Assembly (NCBI GenBank): GCA_903865935.1
Contig: CAIPLT010000059.1
Location: 1-64,000 of the forward strand
Length of the DNA stretch: 64,000 bases
Origin: Caldifarciminota bacterium
Lineage (GTDB): Bacteria; Hydrothermota; Tepidihabitantia; Tepidihabitantales; CAIPLT01
Reading direction: 5' to 3'
A program made the translations under genes and the position numbers. Position 1 is the first letter of the stretch. Every line of letters starts with the position of its first letter. Below, one piece after another: positions 43,955 through 51,691 of this stretch. Under the pieces are notes generated by a model that searched no databases, had not been told where the DNA came from, and saw only the letters and a program-made list of their open reading frames with translations.

Positions 43955-44839
43955 ATGGGCACAAAAATAGTTGCGGTTGCTAACCAGAAGGGCGGAGTCG
44001 GAAAAACAACCACCGCGATTAATTTCAGCGCGGCCTTAGCTTTAGAAGAACAAAGCGTACTTTTAGTTGACCTTGATCCGCAGGCTCATTCGACCTTGGG
44101 ACTTGGAGTCCAAAAACAGAGCGTAACAAAATCAGTATACGATGCGATATTAGACGAGACCAAAACCAAAGATGTTTATATTAAAATTGATAAGAATTTG
44201 GATTTATTACCTTCATCGATATCATTAGCTGGTGCAGAAGTAGAACTGGTACCGCTTTTGGATAGAGAAAATCGCCTGAGGCGGGCTTTGGCAACGATAT
44301 CAAATGTCTATTCTTATGTGATAATCGATTGTCCGCCAACCCTGGGATTAATTACGATAAACGGACTGGCTGCCGCGGATAGCGTATTGGTGCCGATTCA
44401 ATGTGAATATTATGCTTTGGAGGGTATCGTTCGTTTGCTCGATACAATAAATCTAGTAAAAAAGCATCTTAATCCGACGATTGAAATAGAAGGGGTAGTT
44501 TTAACGATGTATTCAAAGCATATAAATCTTTCATTACAGGTTGCCGCCGAAATCAGAAAATATTTCACAAACAAAGTGTATGAAACGACAATCCCACGCT
44601 CGGTTCGTTTGGCCGAAGCACCAAGTTTTGGAAAATCAATATTCCAATACGACCACAATTCATCCGGAGCGATTGCCTACCGAGCATTAGCACAAGAGTT
44701 CCTTGCTCGACAAAATAATACCATCTCGCCTCGGGGCGAAGCCACGGGTAGATCAGAACAAGTTAGTCAAACCAATGTCGGTAATAATATTATTAATGAA
44801 CTTGAAAAAAACTCGGAGAAAAATAATGGAGAACAATGA
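43955..44839 (+). CDS. parA: Chromosome partitioning ATPase ParA/Soj
   Basis: Walker-type ATPase that moves ParB-parS complexes. The 294 residues have the deviant Walker A NQKGGVGKTTTAINF, LLVDLDPQAHSTLGLG, and DCPPTLGLITINGL. The final 40 residues are not typical of Soj and include a stretch (SPRGEATGRSEQ) encoded by a GC-rich repeat shared with the methyltransferase gene. parB follows with a 4-bp overlap. The matching parS site lies at 3059-3074. Confidence 0.95.
   Translation: MGTKIVAVANQKGGVGKTTTAINFSAALALEEQSVLLVDLDPQAHSTLGLGVQKQSVTKSVYDAILDETKTKDVYIKIDKNLDLLPSSISLAGAEVELVPLLDRENRLRRALATISNVYSYVIIDCPPTLGLITINGLAAADSVLVPIQCEYYALEGIVRLLDTINLVKKHLNPTIEIEGVVLTMYSKHINLSLQVAAEIRKYFTNKVYETTIPRSVRLAEAPSFGKSIFQYDHNSSGAIAYRALAQEFLARQNNTISPRGEATGRSEQVSQTNVGNNIINELEKNSEKNNGEQ
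44724..44747. repeat. Repeat inserted in frame near the end of parA
   Basis: TCTCGCCTCGGGGCGAAGCC plus ACGG, the reverse complement (one mismatch) of the copy at 41847-41873. It codes for part of the non-conserved ParA tail. Confidence 0.65.
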
Positions 44840-45726
44840 GTAAAAAAGCATTAGGAAAAGGAATTTTTGCATTAATCCCGCAATCGCCGGACAAAATTGA
44901 AACCGAGCCGGACATTGTAAAATATTTATCGGTTACTGAAATCAAACCAAATCCATATCAGCCGCGAAAAAATCCACAAGAAAACCTATCCGATTTGGTC
45001 GCTTCGATAAAAGAAAAAGGGGTGTTGCAGCCGGTCGTGGTGCGAACGCGAAAAGAAGTCAATGCGGAGGCGATTAATTATGAATTGGTTGTTGGCGAAC
45101 GACGGCTCCGCGCCGCAATTGAAGCAGGCTTGAATGAAATTCCGGCAATCGTCAAAGATATGACCGAAATTGAAATGGTCGAGTGGTCGTTAATTGAAAA
45201 TATTCAGCGCGCGGATTTAAATGTAATCGAAGAAGCGCTTGCCTACAAGCAATTATTAGAAGTTTTTTCAATGACGCACGAGATGATTGCCCAGAAAGTA
45301 GGTAAAGAACGTTCGACCATAACAAATGCCCTGCGACTTCTAACTCTACCCGAGTCAATACAAATATATTTATCACAAGGTAAAATAACCCAAGGTCATG
45401 GACGGGCGCTTTTAGCCATTACTGACCGCAAACAACAGGAAGAAATTTGCGCACGGATTATTCGTGAAGGTCTATCCGTACGCGCTACCGAACAATTATG
45501 TCAGTCTGGAGTAAAAACCCGCTCGCGAATGAAAAAATTGCCACAGGACGCGGTTCAAAAAGACGTGCATATTGTTGCTTTAGAGGAACAGCTTCAGGAA
45601 TTTCTGCGTACGCGCGTGAGGATATTAAAATCAGCTCAGCGCGGCACAGTTTCCATCGAATTTTATTCCGATGATGATTTAACGCGTCTGATAAGATTAA
45701 TCACGGGCAATAAAACAAATTTATGA
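44836..45726 (+). CDS. parB: Chromosome partitioning protein ParB/Spo0J
   Basis: Binds parS and loads SMC; in known members it is a CTP-dependent clamp. The 296 residues show the N-terminal ParA-interacting stretch (SKKALGKGIFALIP), KPNPYQPRK, the CTP-binding ELVVGERRLRAA and ENIQRADLN boxes, and the helix-turn-helix KVGKERSTITNALRLL. It overlaps parA and the following M23 gene by four bases each. Confidence 0.96.
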   Translation: MSKKALGKGIFALIPQSPDKIETEPDIVKYLSVTEIKPNPYQPRKNPQENLSDLVASIKEKGVLQPVVVRTRKEVNAEAINYELVVGERRLRAAIEAGLNEIPAIVKDMTEIEMVEWSLIENIQRADLNVIEEALAYKQLLEVFSMTHEMIAQKVGKERSTITNALRLLTLPESIQIYLSQGKITQGHGRALLAITDRKQQEEICARIIREGLSVRATEQLCQSGVKTRSRMKKLPQDAVQKDVHIVALEEQLQEFLRTRVRILKSAQRGTVSIEFYSDDDLTRLIRLITGNKTNL

Positions 45727-46499
45727 GACGAGAGGTCGAAGTAATTGTCACCCCTCTTTATAAAACAAGAACTTATCAGAGACGATTTACGCTCTGGCAA
45801 ATACGGTTAATTGTTATTGGCGCCGCCCTATTCGTTATCTTGGCCGCCCTTGGAATCTATCTTTTGCATTATACAAGTCAACAAAATATTGCTTTAAGAT
45901 ATCTGTATCAACGTAATTTTCAATTGGAAGCCGAAGCAAGTAAAATCGGTGAGCTTCAAAATAAACTAAGAAGTCTTGAGACAGAACGGCAAAAAATCGC
46001 GATAATGCTGGGTGCGGATAAAAATCCTCCGCCGCTTGATTTAGCAAAGTTAGAAGAGAGTTATACCCCTTATCAGGAACCGCAGAAATCAACTTCCAGT
46101 TCCGTGTTTCAGGTTGCGCCAACCACCGGTTATATAATCTCGCGCGGTTTTAGCAAAACACATACGGGATTAGATTTTGCCACGCAATTGGGAATGCCGG
46201 TGTTTGCTGTTGCAACGGGTCAGGTCGAAGATGTTGGGACAGATACTTTTTATGGTAATTATATTAAGTTGGATGTCGGTGGTAATTATAAAGTTTTTTA
46301 TGGCCATTTGTACAAAACAATAAAATCAAAAGGCGAACAAGTATCAGCCGGCGATATTATCGGATATGTCGGAAATTCTGGTAGGTCTTCAGCTCCGCAT
46401 TTGCATTTAGAAATATGGCAAATTACAGGTGGCAAGCCAACTGTTCTAGACCCGGGAAAAGAGCTGAAAGGCATTATTAAATCCGGCCCACCGCAATAA
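45723..46499 (+). CDS. Membrane-anchored M23-family peptidase
   Basis: A 258-residue cell-wall metallopeptidase. A transmembrane segment (about 25-48) is followed by a coiled-coil stretch (LQNKLRSLETERQKIAIML) and a C-terminal M23 domain with the metal ligands in THTGLDFATQLG and APHLHLEIW, plus YGHL. The active-site histidines are all present, so it is likely an active endopeptidase rather than an EnvC-type activator. It overlaps parB by four bases. Confidence 0.88.
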   Translation: MRREVEVIVTPLYKTRTYQRRFTLWQIRLIVIGAALFVILAALGIYLLHYTSQQNIALRYLYQRNFQLEAEASKIGELQNKLRSLETERQKIAIMLGADKNPPPLDLAKLEESYTPYQEPQKSTSSSVFQVAPTTGYIISRGFSKTHTGLDFATQLGMPVFAVATGQVEDVGTDTFYGNYIKLDVGGNYKVFYGHLYKTIKSKGEQVSAGDIIGYVGNSGRSSAPHLHLEIWQITGGKPTVLDPGKELKGIIKSGPPQ

Positions 46500-46513
46500 A
46501 ATCAAATAATCTT

Positions 46514-46981
46514 TTACTGCTCAATTAATTTTCTGACCCGCTCCTGCATATTTTTTTGATGTGTTCCAGCCCAATAGATTTTTTGGCACTTGGGGCAGCA
46601 AGAAAACTCATCTTTAGTCTGAAAGATGTAAAAAGGTACCCTGCCTTTTATCTGTTCCTTTTTTACCGAAACCAATATTTCATTACAAGCAAGACAGCGG
46701 CTAAAAGGTTTTATATCGATTTTGAGCTTAAAAGACTTCATAACCTGAGCGATTTGCTCATCAATATACTCGCTGTTAATAAAAACGACTTCAGAATAAT
46801 TTTTTAATTTGGTATTGCGGGTCAGGACTATTCTATTCTCAGATTGCGCAAGTTTTAATAATATCATCGGGTTGCGCAACTCATCGGTCTGAGGATTAAT
46901 ATAGCGAGTATCGAATCCGAGTAATCTTAATTCTCGGGCTAATTTGCCGAGCATGAAATCTACTAAAAATTTAATAATCAT
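46514..46981 (-). CDS. Mut7-C RNase-domain protein with zinc ribbon
   Basis: A 155-residue protein of the Mut7-C family, a PIN-like RNase fold. It begins KFLVDFMLGKLARELRLLG with the conserved early Asp, then IVLTRNTKL, and ends in a zinc ribbon with CLACNEIL and CCPKCQKIYW. The biological substrate is unknown. It is transcribed alone, convergent with the parAB-M23 operon. Confidence 0.82.
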   Translation of the reverse strand: MIIKFLVDFMLGKLARELRLLGFDTRYINPQTDELRNPMILLKLAQSENRIVLTRNTKLKNYSEVVFINSEYIDEQIAQVMKSFKLKIDIKPFSRCLACNEILVSVKKEQIKGRVPFYIFQTKDEFSCCPKCQKIYWAGTHQKNMQERVRKLIEQ

Positions 46982-47015
46982 ACCACTAAATTAATATTAA
47001 GCCTGCCGATACATT

Positions 47016-47044
47016 TTGACAAGAGGAAACCCCGGGAAAATAAA
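47016..47044 (+). promoter_or_regulatory. Possible promoter of the 47049 RNA
   Basis: TTGACA (47016-47021), 17-bp spacer, weak -10 AATAAA (47039-47044). The expected start, about 47049-47051, coincides with the first base of the closing helix of the RNA. Confidence 0.45.
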
Positions 47045-47048
47045 AAAA

Positions 47049-47188
47049 GGAATTAGGGAAAGTGGGGTCAAGTTCTCAGACGGCTTGAAAGGAGGTTTAC
47101 ATTGCACCGCTATTCGGGGTTTGAATAGCAGCGAAGGAGGTTAAGATGCTTTTTAGGGTGGGCGCCTGAGAACACCTTTCCCTAATCC
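47049..47188 (+). ncRNA. Candidate structured RNA with two strong ribosome-binding sites
   Basis: The ends pair over 13 bp: GGAATTAGGGAAAG (47049-47062, one bulged A) with CTTTCCCTAATCC (47176-47188). A second helix GTTCTCAG (47072-47079) / CTGAGAAC (47166-47173) and a hairpin GCTATTC-GGGGTTT-GAATAGC (47109-47129) lie inside. It carries AAGGAGG twice (47089-47095, 47134-47140), the second before ATG (47146, seven codons) and the first before TTG (47102, eight codons). The class is not recognised: it lacks 4.5S, tmRNA and RNase P motifs. The TTAGGG-type arms also resemble the repeat at 31115, so a mobile palindrome is an alternative. Confidence 0.5.
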
Positions 47189-47287
47189 CTAAATATTAGA
47201 CTAAATAAATTGTTAAAAGAAGCAATTACTTAACGTATTCAATTATATCTTAAAAACCATTAATGTCAATAACCGATAAAATAAAAC

Positions 47288-47316
47288 TTGACAGATTAAT
47301 GATTTGATAATATGCT
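47288..47316 (+). promoter_or_regulatory. Promoter upstream of the 31-codon ORF
   Basis: TTGACA (47288-47293), 17-bp spacer, TATGCT (47311-47316). An ATG follows after six bases at 47323. Confidence 0.55.
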
Positions 47317-47322
47317 GATACG

Positions 47323-47418
47323 ATGAAAAGTAATATTAAAAAAACAAGCCGATTAGACCAATGTTGTATGATGAAATTGGATAACTGGCATAATTATATG
47401 AAGAATAAAATAAGTTAG
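47323..47418 (+). CDS. Possible 31-residue leader protein
   Basis: An open frame of 31 codons, MKSNIKKTSRLDQCC at the start and NWHNYMKNKIS at the end. Its ATG sits on the predicted transcription start and its stop is 12 bp before the ATG of the membrane-protein gene. It has no recognised similarity. It may be a leaderless small protein or upstream ORF coupling translation of 47431, or chance. Confidence 0.3.
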   Translation: MKSNIKKTSRLDQCCMMKLDNWHNYMKNKIS

Positions 47419-47430
47419 ATAGGGGGTAAA

Positions 47431-48567
47431 ATGACACAATTACATTATAATTACAAAGATGTGTTTCGATGTCTCAGATTAGGATTTAGCGCTAAAAAGA
47501 TTGCGATGATGGTCTGGGGCTATATACTTGCGATGGTCGGTTACGTGATAGTTTCATATATCGCTTATCTATCAATGAGCTGGACATTGGCAGAAATCTG
47601 GGATGCCTATCGGTTATTTCCAGTGCCGGAATCATTAACCTGGTATGCCGGGATAATCTGGCTGATTGGGGCAATATACGCTTTGTGTGTAATATTGATT
47701 AGCGGAACAGCGATATCCAAAGTGACATTCGAACAATTAAAAGGCGATGATTTTTATCAGATGTCCAAAGCATATAAATATGCGATGCAACGGGGAAAAT
47801 CAATCATCATGAGTCCGCTATTGGTAATCCTGTTTATTATATCAATAGTTGTCGCCGGATTAATTTTATCCCTGCTTGGGGCAATACCGTATTTTGGCGA
47901 AATCTTTACCGGTCTTATGATAATACCAGCGTTTGGCGCATCATTATTCATCGTGTACCTGTTCATCGTGTTCGCATTTACAATTGCGTTTGCACCGGCG
48001 ATTGTCGCGGCAACCGGCAACGACACATTTGACACATTATTTGAAGTATTTTCAATGATTAATGACCAGCCGGCAAGATTAGTATGGTATACGATAATCG
48101 CAGGAGTAATGGCGAAATTTGGGATGATAGTGCTTGGCGCGGCAACGCGAATTGCGGTCAATGTGGGGGCAAATATATTATCGGTCTTTATGGGGGGTAA
48201 GTTTATTGATGTGCTATATAACGTAGCGTCAACGTTTAAGTTTACGATTCCATACTGGTGTCCAGAGCCATTCGGTCGTTTAGCCGAAACAATGATAAAC
48301 ACGATGTTTGGCTCGGCGATACTTTTCCCTCCTTCATATCAACATATTAATATCGCAATACTGCTCGCCACTATTTTTGTAGCGATTGCTTATTATCTAA
48401 TAATTTTGTTTGTGGTGGCGTATGGTTCAACTGTCTGGTTTACCGGCGCGTTTGCGACATATTTGGTAATTGTAAAAAAGAAGGACGACCGGAATTTATT
48501 AGAAACCAAGGAAGAAAAATTTAGTACCGCTGAAGAAAAAGCAGCGGAGACCTCGGTTCAAACGTAG
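47431..48567 (+). CDS. Multi-pass membrane protein of unknown function
   Basis: A 378-residue integral membrane protein with about six to seven hydrophobic segments separated by short loops. It includes Gly/Ala/Ile-rich stretches (IISIVVAGLILSLLGAIPYF) and a charged C-terminal tail (KKKDDRNLLETKEEKF). The ATG follows AGGGGG with good spacing. I do not recognise the family. Confidence 0.7.
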   Translation: MTQLHYNYKDVFRCLRLGFSAKKIAMMVWGYILAMVGYVIVSYIAYLSMSWTLAEIWDAYRLFPVPESLTWYAGIIWLIGAIYALCVILISGTAISKVTFEQLKGDDFYQMSKAYKYAMQRGKSIIMSPLLVILFIISIVVAGLILSLLGAIPYFGEIFTGLMIIPAFGASLFIVYLFIVFAFTIAFAPAIVAATGNDTFDTLFEVFSMINDQPARLVWYTIIAGVMAKFGMIVLGAATRIAVNVGANILSVFMGGKFIDVLYNVASTFKFTIPYWCPEPFGRLAETMINTMFGSAILFPPSYQHINIAILLATIFVAIAYYLIILFVVAYGSTVWFTGAFATYLVIVKKKDDRNLLETKEEKFSTAEEKAAETSVQT

Positions 48568-48651
48568 CGTTAATCGGAAACTATTAATTAATTCATAACA
48601 AAGTTTTAAATAGTAGGGTAAAATTAACATTTTCAATTGTTAAAATTCATG

Positions 48652-48657
48652 TATAAT
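48652..48657 (+). promoter_or_regulatory. -10 box of the DUF89-hypC operon
   Basis: A consensus TATAAT (48652-48657) eight bases before the ATG at 48666. The -35 region is weak. The short distance again implies a leaderless mRNA. Confidence 0.5.
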
Positions 48658-48665
48658 ATTTGATT

Positions 48666-49583
48666 ATGCAATCTGAACCTCAATGCGTGCCATGTGTAAT
48701 CAAGCAGTGCGAGCGGCTCGTTTATGCATTAAGACTAGGAGAAGGCTCTTCAGAAGATACCGAACATATATTATCCCAGATACGGCGTCATGCTTTAGAA
48801 AACGCAGCCCAACTGACTCTGCAGGATCCGCCCAGCAAATTTACCTCTCAAGTTCTTGCTAAAGTATACGAATTATTGAAGACCGATGACCCGTATGAAG
48901 CAACAAAGAGAGAAGAAAACGAAATTGGAAAAAAGATATATAACGCTGTGCACAAAGAAATACAAAAAAATTCAGACCCGGTTCACTTGGCAATTAAATA
49001 TGCGGCATCCGGCAATATTATCGATGTCGGGCCAGCGCAAATTTACACTGCATATGACCCGAAACAGTCAATTTTCGAGGAAATTAATAAGTTAATTACA
49101 CAACCATTATTTGTTGACGACTATAAAATATTTAAAGAAAAATTTCGGAGTGCGGAACGAATTCTTTATATCCTGGATAACAGCGGTGAAATTTACTTAG
49201 ATAAACTATTAATTGAAAAATTAAAAGGACCAGAAATAACAATGGTTGTGAAATCAACGCCAATTCTCAACGACGCACTAATGACCGATGCAATTTCAGC
49301 CGGGCTTGATAACCTGGGCAAAATTATTGCGGTTAATAAAGATAAGAAATCAAGATTCTTAGGAGTTGATTTTGATGCAACATCCGACGAGTTTAACGAG
49401 GCATTTGAAAATTCGGATATGGTCATCGCCAAAGGACATGCTAATTACGAATCGTTACTTGACTGCGAACGGGACTGTTTTTTCATACTGATGGCAAAAT
49501 GTCCGGTCGTCGCCCAAAAACTCGGGGTCAGAATAAAAGACCACGTATTTAAGTATTCGCCGCCAAAAGAGGTAGAGGGATAA
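48666..49583 (+). CDS. DUF89/ARMT1-like metal-dependent phosphatase family protein
   Basis: DUF89 proteins are damage-control phosphatases acting on phosphometabolites. The 305 residues fit the prokaryotic branch: an N-terminal Cys motif (CVPCVIKQC), the helical domain, then ILDNSGEIYLDKLL with the metal-binding Asp/Asn pair, and VIAKGHANYESL near the end. The start at 48666 (MQSEPQC) is preferred over an upstream TTG because of the promoter. hypC follows one base after its stop; the pairing suggests a link with hydrogenase maturation. Confidence 0.82.
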   Translation: MQSEPQCVPCVIKQCERLVYALRLGEGSSEDTEHILSQIRRHALENAAQLTLQDPPSKFTSQVLAKVYELLKTDDPYEATKREENEIGKKIYNAVHKEIQKNSDPVHLAIKYAASGNIIDVGPAQIYTAYDPKQSIFEEINKLITQPLFVDDYKIFKEKFRSAERILYILDNSGEIYLDKLLIEKLKGPEITMVVKSTPILNDALMTDAISAGLDNLGKIIAVNKDKKSRFLGVDFDATSDEFNEAFENSDMVIAKGHANYESLLDCERDCFFILMAKCPVVAQKLGVRIKDHVFKYSPPKEVEG

Positions 49584-49584
49584 A

Positions 49585-49812
49585 ATGTGTTTGGCAATAC
49601 CGGCAAAAATTATTTCCAAGACAGGCGATACAGCGATGGTTGATGTGTCGGGTGTGCAAAGAGAAGCAAATCTAATGCTGTGCCCGGATGCCAGGGTTGG
49701 TGATTATATAATTATGCATGCCGGCTTTGCAATTCATTTACTGGATAAGAAAGACGCAGAAGAAACTCTGCAAATGTTAAGTGATATAAAAGACTTAGCT
49801 AATAATAATTGA
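49585..49812 (+). CDS. hypC: Hydrogenase maturation chaperone HypC/HupF
   Basis: A 75-residue HypC. It begins MCLAIPAK with the essential N-terminal Cys2, and continues as a small OB-fold barrel ending with DYIIMHAGFAIHLLD and an acidic helix. HypC with HypD holds the Fe(CN)2CO unit before delivery to the hydrogenase large subunit. It starts one base after the DUF89 stop. HypF is encoded 45 kb away; HypD and HypE are outside the window. Confidence 0.93.
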   Translation: MCLAIPAKIISKTGDTAMVDVSGVQREANLMLCPDARVGDYIIMHAGFAIHLLDKKDAEETLQMLSDIKDLANNN

Positions 49813-49890
49813 AACTTTTTTAGTTGGTTTGCGTATAATATATATGATGTCTAATATATTTAAAGAAAAAAGCTAAGACATGGAGGAAAT

Positions 49891-51600
49891 ATGTTAAAAT
49901 ATATAAAAACAACATTAGCATTGCTGTTTATTGTCAGTGCTATATTGGCTCCGATTTATGCACAGGAACCGTGCGATAAATGCAAGGCTAATCCGGACAG
50001 CTGTAAATTGATACAAACCGGTAAATGCGATGATTGCAAGAGCGACAAAAAGATTGTTGAAAAGAAATTTATTGTAATGACACAAGACGAGGACCGTGGA
50101 TTCTTAGGCGTAGTAACCGAAAAGACCGATAATGGGCTAAAGATTACACAGATTGTTCCATCCAGTCCCGCAGAAAAAGCCGGATTAAAAACCAATGATA
50201 TTATAGTGCAGGTTGAAGCGAAATCAGTTAAAACCCTAGACGATTTAATCGCCGCGCTCAAGGGGACGAAACCAAAAGATGAGGTGTCAATTAAAATAAA
50301 AACAAAAGGCGAAGAAAAATCACTTAAGGTTATTTTAGCCGAGGTGCCGAGAACAGAAACCAAAGTATCCGCAATGGTCTCGCCAGAAGGTAAATCTTAT
50401 GAAATAGAAAAAGAGATGTCTATGCCTGAAATGACTTGTCCGGAATGTGGTGCGAAAATACCGATGCCGATGATGAATCCAATGATGGAACAAGGTCAAT
50501 GCCCGATGATGAATATGGGAAACGGTTCAATGATGGGTATGTGTCCAGAATGCGAGAAACAAGGCAAGGAAATGGGAATGTGTCCAAATTGCCAGAAGAA
50601 AATGGCAGAGATGCCGATGATGCCAATGCAAAAGGAAATTAAAAAAGACTTTATGGTCATGCCTTCAAAAGAAACACGTGGCTTTTTAGGTGTTATAACC
50701 GAAGAAGAAGACGGCAAATTGGTTGTTGACCAGGTTGTGCCAAATAGCCCTGCCGAAAAAGCGGGGATAAAAGAAGACGATATGATTGCTGAAATCAATG
50801 GCACGGCGGTTACAACCCCTACAGGGTTAATAGATGCTTTAAAAAATACCAAGCCGGGTGATATTGCCAATTTTAAAATCTTATCCGGCGGGGCCGAAAA
50901 GACGATGGACATTACATTAGGCGAAGTTCCCGCCCCGGCACAATCAACCATGCCACGTATGCAGATGCGAATGAGAATGCGTGGCGAAGGTAGGGGTGCA
51001 GGTTATTTTGGTCCGGGCTTTACTTTCTTTAAATATGACGATTTGAACACTCTCTTTGCTCAACATGGTATGGACTTAATAGAAAAACAGCAATTTGTCT
51101 TTAGTGGCGGCGGCTGGGGACAAGGCAAGAGAATTCGTATCGGCGGATATGGCATCGGTGGAGCAAAGACCGTTAGTAATGATTCGTTAGATATTGAGGT
51201 TGGCTATGGTGCAGGATTTTTCGAACTTGGGTATGCGATTGTAAACGGGAGAAATTTTATGCTTACACCACTGGTCGGCATTGGCGGCGGCGGTTTATCA
51301 ATGAAAATAACTCCCAAATATAATAGACCAACATCCTTAGCTGGTTTAATTAATTCTCCTTGGGGTGTTGCTAAAGTATCTAAAGGTGGAATCGCAATGT
51401 ATCCGGGATTAGCGATTGATATTCCGTTCGGATTTGTTGGCATCACCTTAAAAGGCGGCTATATGTGGTCACCGATGAACGGACCCTGGACTTTAGAGAA
51501 TCTTGGTTCAATCGGTAACCAACCCGACCTTAAACTCAATGGTCCATTTGCGACTGTGGGTATTATGTTTGGCGGCTGCGGTTCGCACTGGCATAAATAA
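49891..51600 (+). CDS. Exported two-PDZ protein with a Met/Cys-rich linker
   Basis: A 569-residue secreted or envelope protein. Signal peptide about 1-24, then a Cys-rich patch (CDKCKANPDSCKL, CDDCK), PDZ1 (GFLGVVTEK… to about 153), a Met/Cys-rich linker (about 178-252) with three CxxC motifs (CPEC, CPEC, CPNC) and runs such as MPMPMM, then PDZ2 (GFLGVITEE…) and a Gly-rich beta-strand C-terminal domain of about 200 residues. PDZ domains bind peptide C-termini. The linker could bind copper or zinc. Its TATAAT box is at 49834-49839, GGAGG precedes the ATG, and a terminator follows. Confidence 0.75.
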   Translation: MLKYIKTTLALLFIVSAILAPIYAQEPCDKCKANPDSCKLIQTGKCDDCKSDKKIVEKKFIVMTQDEDRGFLGVVTEKTDNGLKITQIVPSSPAEKAGLKTNDIIVQVEAKSVKTLDDLIAALKGTKPKDEVSIKIKTKGEEKSLKVILAEVPRTETKVSAMVSPEGKSYEIEKEMSMPEMTCPECGAKIPMPMMNPMMEQGQCPMMNMGNGSMMGMCPECEKQGKEMGMCPNCQKKMAEMPMMPMQKEIKKDFMVMPSKETRGFLGVITEEEDGKLVVDQVVPNSPAEKAGIKEDDMIAEINGTAVTTPTGLIDALKNTKPGDIANFKILSGGAEKTMDITLGEVPAPAQSTMPRMQMRMRMRGEGRGAGYFGPGFTFFKYDDLNTLFAQHGMDLIEKQQFVFSGGGWGQGKRIRIGGYGIGGAKTVSNDSLDIEVGYGAGFFELGYAIVNGRNFMLTPLVGIGGGGLSMKITPKYNRPTSLAGLINSPWGVAKVSKGGIAMYPGLAIDIPFGFVGITLKGGYMWSPMNGPWTLENLGSIGNQPDLKLNGPFATVGIMFGGCGSHWHK

Positions 51601-51618
51601 TTACTCTAAAATTCTTTA

Positions 51619-51655
51619 AACCCCGTACCGGAATCCGGTGCGGGGTTTTTATTTA
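51619..51655 (+). terminator. Intrinsic terminator after the PDZ-protein gene
   Basis: A 13-bp stem AACCCCGTACCGG (51619-51631) / CCGGTGCGGGGTT (51635-51647) with one G-U pair and a three-base loop AAT, followed by TTTATTT. Confidence 0.85.
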
Positions 51656-51691
51656 TCGTAACTTAATTTAATAAAAAGAGTCTAATGATTT

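Larger units (their letters stand above)
46982..47430. other. 449-bp gap with an RNA candidate and a small ORF
   Basis: It contains a promoter at 47016-47044, a structured transcript at 47049-47188, and a second promoter (47288-47316) in front of a 31-codon frame (47323-47418). Each is listed separately. Confidence 0.6.

Noticed and set aside
47049-47188. The structured RNA as 4.5S, tmRNA, RNase P or 6S RNA
   Set aside because: No GGAA tetraloop/AGCAGCC motif, no tmRNA tag frame or acceptor end, no RNase P core. 6S cannot be excluded but no conserved motif supports it.
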